Source: Chloroflexia bacterium (GTDB lineage: Bacteria > Chloroflexota > Chloroflexia > QHBQ01 > JADMIH01). From it: DNA of 17,107 nucleotides. Numbering within the stretch: position 1 is the stretch's first letter; each line of letters opens with the position of its first letter. The stretch covers positions 1 to 17,107 of the forward strand of contig JAICKM010000055.1 of NCBI GenBank assembly GCA_025927935.1, written 5' to 3'. The notes under the pieces were generated by a model, which worked only from the letters and a program-made list of their open reading frames with translations, did not search any database and had not been told where the DNA came from. Position numbers and translations under genes: made by a program. Shown here in pieces: positions 14,625-17,107 of the stretch.

Positions 14625-14879
14625 CTATTGCACGCTCGATGTGGAGGTGCTGTCGTAGCTCCGGCCCTCGTTCTTGAAAGTATCCTGCGCGGTATCCCGC
14701 GCTTTCGCGCCCAGATCGGCGGCGGCCTGCTGGCCGCTGCTCATCAGCTCCTTGAGGTACTCGCGCCCCCGTTCCACCAGCAGCGCACGGGTGTCGTCGC
14801 CCTTGCGCGGGGCTACGAGCAAACCGGCGAGCAACCCCAATGTGAAGTACTTGACGCTAACTCGCACTCCTTTTAACAT
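14625..14879 (-). CDS. YtxH-type small membrane protein (84 residues)
   Basis: A short N-terminus is followed by one hydrophobic helix and the YtxH-like junction YFTLGLLAGLLVAPRKGDDTR (Gly-rich helix, then AP-basic-Gly-acidic), here at about residues 11-31. The remaining tail is charged and helical, AREYLKEL-like, with AKARDTAQDTF near the end. YtxH proteins are known as general-stress or cell-surface-associated proteins without a defined activity. The start chosen is the ATG at 14879, with AGGAGG 10 nt upstream overlapping the stop region of the preceding gene; a longer frame extends into that gene and is not needed. It is the second of two adjacent YtxH-type genes, 16 nt apart, so co-transcription is very likely. 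Confidence 0.75.
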   Translation of the reverse strand: MLKGVRVSVKYFTLGLLAGLLVAPRKGDDTRALLVERGREYLKELMSSGQQAAADLGAKARDTAQDTFKNEGRSYDSTSTSSVQ

Positions 14880-14895
14880 GCCGTGATCGCCTCCT

Positions 14896-15366
14896 TTATG
14901 ACCGGTTGCGCTCTTCAGCGGTCGAGGGATCCGCCCTCGCTGCCATCGTATGAGGCACGTTTTGTGCCACGGTTTCGACCTGGCGGGCCACCTCTTGCGT
15001 GCGGCTTTCCGCGGTGGCCCGCAACTGCTGGCGCAAGGCATCACCGGATGCGGGCGCAGCCAGCAGGCCGAGTGCAGCGCCGGCCAGCGCGCCCGCCACC
15101 AGCCCGATCAAGGTGCTGTTGTCGTTGCGCCGGGCGCGGGAGCGCGGCGCTGTGGGCTGGGCCGCCGCCATGGCGGCGGCCGTGACAACCGCTTCATCGA
15201 GCGCCGGTTCCGATTCCACTAGCGCCTCGGTTGCGTCTGCCGTCTCGGCTGCTACCGCGAGGTCGGTGATGGTGGGTCCAGGCGGGGTGACGGCAGCCAC
15301 TCGCGCGGCCCGTGCAGCGGCCATGTCATAAATGTCCGGTTCCCAGGTGCGTGTGCGTTTAGCCAT
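14896..15366 (-). CDS. YtxH-type protein with long Ala-rich N-terminal region (156 residues)
   Basis: The recognisable part is near residues 83-115, where NSTLIGLVAGALAGAALG leads into LLAAPASGDALRQQL: a Gly/Ala-rich membrane helix followed by the AP-x-SG motif of YtxH proteins. It is followed by a helical tail with a heptad-like pattern (ATAESRTQEVARQVETVAQ). About 80 residues before the helix are Ala-rich and acidic, with no recognised domain. The protein would be a single-pass membrane protein with two soluble helical arms. The ATG is preceded by AAAGGAT. It lies 26 nt after a GlsB-type gene and 16 nt before a second YtxH-type gene. Function is unknown; a stress role is inferred from family and neighbours. 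Confidence 0.75.
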   Translation of the reverse strand: MAKRTRTWEPDIYDMAAARAARVAAVTPPGPTITDLAVAAETADATEALVESEPALDEAVVTAAAMAAAQPTAPRSRARRNDNSTLIGLVAGALAGAALGLLAAPASGDALRQQLRATAESRTQEVARQVETVAQNVPHTMAARADPSTAEERNRS

Positions 15367-15392
15367 GCCGGGTATCCTTTATTCGAACTGTG

Positions 15393-15671
15393 TTACAGTG
15401 AGCGGCGGCCCGTCTGGCCGAGCAAGAACCGAACAATAAAGGCCACAATGATCGTCCCGATCAGCCCAGGGATGATGTAGTAAACAAAACCAGGCCCCCC
15501 CACCCAGGGTCCCCAATGGCCGAGTAGCACTCCGCCTAGCAGCCCGCCGATAATCGCGGCGATGATGCCGCCGATCCAGCCGTAAGGCATCTTACCGGGC
15601 ACGATCAGATCGGCAAACCAGCCGATGATGGCGGCGATGATCAGGAACAGGATGAGTCCAAAACATTCCAT
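15393..15671 (-). CDS. Second GlsB/YeaQ-family stress-associated membrane protein
   Basis: This 92-residue paralogue of the 14267-14536 product has three predicted helices: LILFLIIAAIIGWFADLIV, GGIIAAIIGGLLGGVLLG and YYIIPGLIGTIIVAFIVRFL. The family pattern IIGWFADLIVPGKMPYGWIGGIIAAIIGG is intact. The insert before the last helix is rich in Gly and Trp (GHWGPWVGGPG). The ATG has a GGGAGGGTG site 5 nt upstream. It lies 22 nt after a 47-residue Cys-containing membrane gene and 26 nt before a YtxH-type gene, so it appears to be the second gene of an operon driven by the promoter near 15895-15923. Activity is unknown. Confidence 0.9.
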   Translation of the reverse strand: MECFGLILFLIIAAIIGWFADLIVPGKMPYGWIGGIIAAIIGGLLGGVLLGHWGPWVGGPGFVYYIIPGLIGTIIVAFIVRFLLGQTGRRSL

Positions 15672-15693
15672 AATAACACCCTCCCGCGGAAAC

Positions 15694-15837
15694 TTAGGCG
15701 ACCGGCTGGCGGCCTGATCGCAGCAGGCTCCAGAGCGCAGCCATAATCAATGTGCCGAGGCCCAGCACCGCCGCCAGGCCGCAGCCACAGCATCCCCCTT
15801 GACCGGGACGCCGGCGCATCAGTTCGTTATTTATCAT
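15694..15837 (-). CDS. Small Cys-containing membrane protein (47 residues)
   Basis: This gene is short enough to escape many gene finders. The ATG at 15837 has GGAGGAG about 8-10 nt upstream and the frame ends at TAA (15696-15694). The product begins MINNELMRRRPGQGG, with three Arg at 8-10. It then carries a cysteine cluster CCGCG (Cys16, 17 and 19) at the start of a hydrophobic helix (about residues 20-40), and it ends in a basic tail. The basic N-terminus suggests it stays in the cytoplasm. The Cys cluster at the membrane face could bind a metal, be oxidised or be lipidated; nothing in the sequence decides. It is the first gene of the GlsB-YtxH operon, 22 nt ahead of the GlsB-type gene. I do not recognise the family. 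A start at Met7 is possible but has a poorer site. Confidence 0.7.
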   Translation of the reverse strand: MINNELMRRRPGQGGCCGCGLAAVLGLGTLIMAALWSLLRSGRQPVA

Positions 15838-15894
15838 CGTATATACTCCTCCAGGGATGCCCGGCATGGTGGGCGGCAGGAGCTGCAGGACTCC

Positions 15895-15923
15895 ATCATA
15901 TGATCTGCCGGTGCAGATATTAA
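15895..15923 (-). promoter_or_regulatory. Promoter with embedded inverted repeat for the small-protein/GlsB/YtxH operon
   Basis: On the - strand, TTAATA (15923-15918) and TATGAT (15900-15895) are 17 nt apart. The spacer contains a perfect inverted repeat, atctgc-cggt-gcagat (15903-15918), which would suit a repressor or activator. The expected transcript start is near 15888, leaving about 50 nt before the ATG with a GGAGGAG site. Confidence 0.4.
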
Positions 15924-16011
15924 CGAACCCATCCAGAGCCTGTTACGCGCATTTCAGTCTGCTGGGTTCGGTTGCTACGCCAGGCCGATTCGGGCCGGCG
16001 CGGGCACCCCG

Positions 16012-16146
16012 CTATTCCTGTTCCGGGCCGAGTATCATCTCGGTTAGCCGCCCCGCCAGCCAGGTGGCGGCGGTGGTCAAGAGCAAGGTCAGCAACCCGC
16101 GCACCAGGTTGCGCATGACATCATCTTCCGCATCATGATCGTGCAC
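16012..16146 (-). CDS. Small GTG-initiated protein (44 residues), His/Asp-rich N-terminus
   Basis: I do not recognise the family. The GTG at 16146 has AAGGAG 8 nt upstream and the frame ends in TAG at 16014-16012. The product starts with an acidic, His-containing segment (HDHDAEDD). One hydrophobic or amphipathic helix follows, including NLVRGLLTLLLTTAATWLAGRL at about residues 13-34, and the tail is acidic (GPEQE). Internal ATG codons lack comparable sites. It lies 52 nt after the YihY-family gene, beyond that gene's terminator-like hairpin, and about 170 nt ahead of the next small gene. It may be read through from YihY. The good ribosome site, and its place among other tiny membrane genes, support it as real, but the length makes chance possible. 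Confidence 0.55.
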   Translation of the reverse strand: MHDHDAEDDVMRNLVRGLLTLLLTTAATWLAGRLTEMILGPEQE

Positions 16147-16187
16147 CGTCAGTACTCCTTATCGTGAAAAGTTTGATTGTTTCGTCG

Positions 16188-16211
16188 CCGCCGGGGGCTT
16201 AGCCCCGGCGG
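16188..16211 (-). terminator. GC-rich hairpin spanning the YihY-family stop codon
   Basis: ccgccgggg (16188-16196) pairs with ccccggcgg (16203-16211) around a 6-nt loop that contains the TAA stop of the YihY-family gene. No T run follows on the - strand, so it may be a weak terminator or a structure coupled to translation termination. Confidence 0.45.
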
Positions 16212-17107
16212 TTGCCGCCCAGCACTTTGCCGAGCAGGCCGAGCACCGCGGCCACGCCCGCGGCAGCGGCAAAGACCGTGGCTGTCTGCTGCCGTTCGCC
16301 CGGCCCGGTGGCGGGCAGGGGCGTGCGCCCGGCAATGCGGGCCTGCTCCTCGGCCTCGCGCCGCCGGCGGCGCTCTTCCGCGCGTTGGGCGGCCTGCTGC
16401 TGGCGCTGCTCGTCCGTGGCCTGGTTGGCCGCGCGGGCTCGGTCGGCTTCCATATCCTGGCGCTCTCCAGCATATTCCGAGCAGAACTCGGCGCCGAAGA
16501 GCAGCACCTGGGACGACAGGTAAATCCACGTCTGCACGGCGATGATCGCGCCGAGCGCGCCATAGACCGCCTGGTACTTGGCGAAATTGCCCAGGTAGAA
16601 GGCGAAGCCGTACTTGAGGACACCGAACAGAATGGCCGTGATTAAGGCCCCCAACCAGACATCCGACCATTCGACCTTGCAGCGTGGCAGGGTGCGATAG
16701 AGGATCGCCAGCACCCCGGCGAGCAGGCCCAGGGAGATGAGGAAATTCAAGCTCTCCCAGAGCCAGCCGAGATTGCCGATAATACCGCTTGTCGTGCTCT
16801 GGATGCCGGTCAAGACGGCCGAGATGGCCGTGGAGAGCACCATCACCGCCGCGACCCCCAGCACCATGAGGAAGGCGATGACTTTGTCTTTGATCAGGCT
16901 GCCCGCCTTTTCGCATTCCCAGGCGCGATTGATCGCCAGTTGTAGCGTGCCGAAGACGCCGGAGGCGCTCAAGAGGAGGCTAACGAGACCGATCAGCGCC
17001 GCGATGCCGGTGCCGGTGCCTCTAGCCGCCACCACGTCGGTAATCGTCTTGACAAAGACGTTGGACTCGTCGGTGCTGCTCTGCAAGTTGGGCAGCACAT
17101 TCTGGAG
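16199..17107 (-). CDS. YihY/BrkB-family inner-membrane protein (N-terminus beyond window)
   Basis: The frame is open to the right edge; a GTG at 17098 is not a credible start, so the first part of the protein is missing. At least five membrane helices remain, including AALIGLVSLLLSASGVFGTLQLAIN, VIAFLMVLGVAAVMVLSTAISAVL and FLISLGLLAGVLAILYRTLP. The motifs FGTLQLAINRAWE, VEWSDVWLGALITAILFGVLKYGFAFYL and YGALGAIIAVQTWIYLSSQVLLFGAEF are characteristic of YihY/BrkB (once mislabelled ribonuclease BN). Their function is unsettled; transport or envelope roles are proposed. After the family domain comes an unusual tail of about 85 residues: a Glu/Arg/Gln-rich helical stretch (EERRRRREAEEQ), then a hydrophobic segment TATVFAAAAGVAAVLGLLGKVL and a basic Gly end. 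The gene is upstream of the small stress-protein cluster in the same direction. Confidence 0.88.
   Translation of the reverse strand, partial: LQNVLPNLQSSTDESNVFVKTITDVVAARGTGTGIAALIGLVSLLLSASGVFGTLQLAINRAWECEKAGSLIKDKVIAFLMVLGVAAVMVLSTAISAVLTGIQSTTSGIIGNLGWLWESLNFLISLGLLAGVLAILYRTLPRCKVEWSDVWLGALITAILFGVLKYGFAFYLGNFAKYQAVYGALGAIIAVQTWIYLSSQVLLFGAEFCSEYAGERQDMEADRARAANQATDEQRQQQAAQRAEERRRRREAEEQARIAGRTPLPATGPGERQQTATVFAAAAGVAAVLGLLGKVLGGNRRG

Noticed and set aside
16149..16916. A 255-residue Arg/Gly/Pro-rich frame on the same strand as the YihY gene
   Set aside because: It is an out-of-frame reading of the YihY coding region, which has a clear family match.

Overview
This is a GC-rich bacterial chromosome segment with no rRNA, tRNA, CRISPR array, transposase or phage gene. 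I infer a Chloroflexota-like organism. The grounds are a giant multi-GAF protein phosphatase, a lipoprotein with a long Ala/Thr/Pro linker, short palindromic repeats of a type I recall from Chloroflexota genomes, and good Shine-Dalgarno sites often paired with TTG or GTG starts. The phylum call is from general character only, not from a marker gene.

Layout. On the + strand lie the 3' end of a GNAT acetyltransferase (to 523), a palindromic MITE-like element (534-665) and a 1,470-residue protein with seven GAF-like domains and a SpoIIE/PPM phosphatase domain (793-5205), which has its own sigma70-type promoter. Everything after 5239 is on the - strand. Reading leftward along that strand from the right edge, the order is: a YihY/BrkB-family membrane protein cut by the window end; a 44-residue small protein; a 47-residue small membrane protein; a GlsB/YeaQ-type protein; two YtxH-type proteins; a second GlsB/YeaQ-type protein; a 46-residue single-helix protein just ahead of a rhomboid protease; a membrane GT-C-type glycosyltransferase overlapping by 4 nt a polyprenyl-phosphate-mannose synthase; an oligopeptide/dipeptide ABC importer (binding lipoprotein and two permeases, no ATPase); and a HIT-family nucleotide hydrolase/phosphorylase.

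How the genes work together. The importer genes form one transcription unit with a recognisable promoter about 200 nt upstream, a strong hairpin between binding protein and permeases, and a terminator after the last permease. The two glycosyltransferases form a pair: the soluble enzyme would make the lipid-linked mannose donor, and the membrane enzyme would use it on the outer face. The 14004-16146 block is a dense group of seven very small, mostly membrane-spanning proteins, with the rhomboid at one end and the YihY protein at the other. It resembles an envelope or general-stress module. Three of the seven are shorter than 50 residues and easily missed by gene finders.

The most interesting points are this cluster and its three tiny genes, the 46-residue protein coupled to the rhomboid, the seven-GAF phosphatase, and three unrelated long palindromes that each sit at a gene's 3' end.
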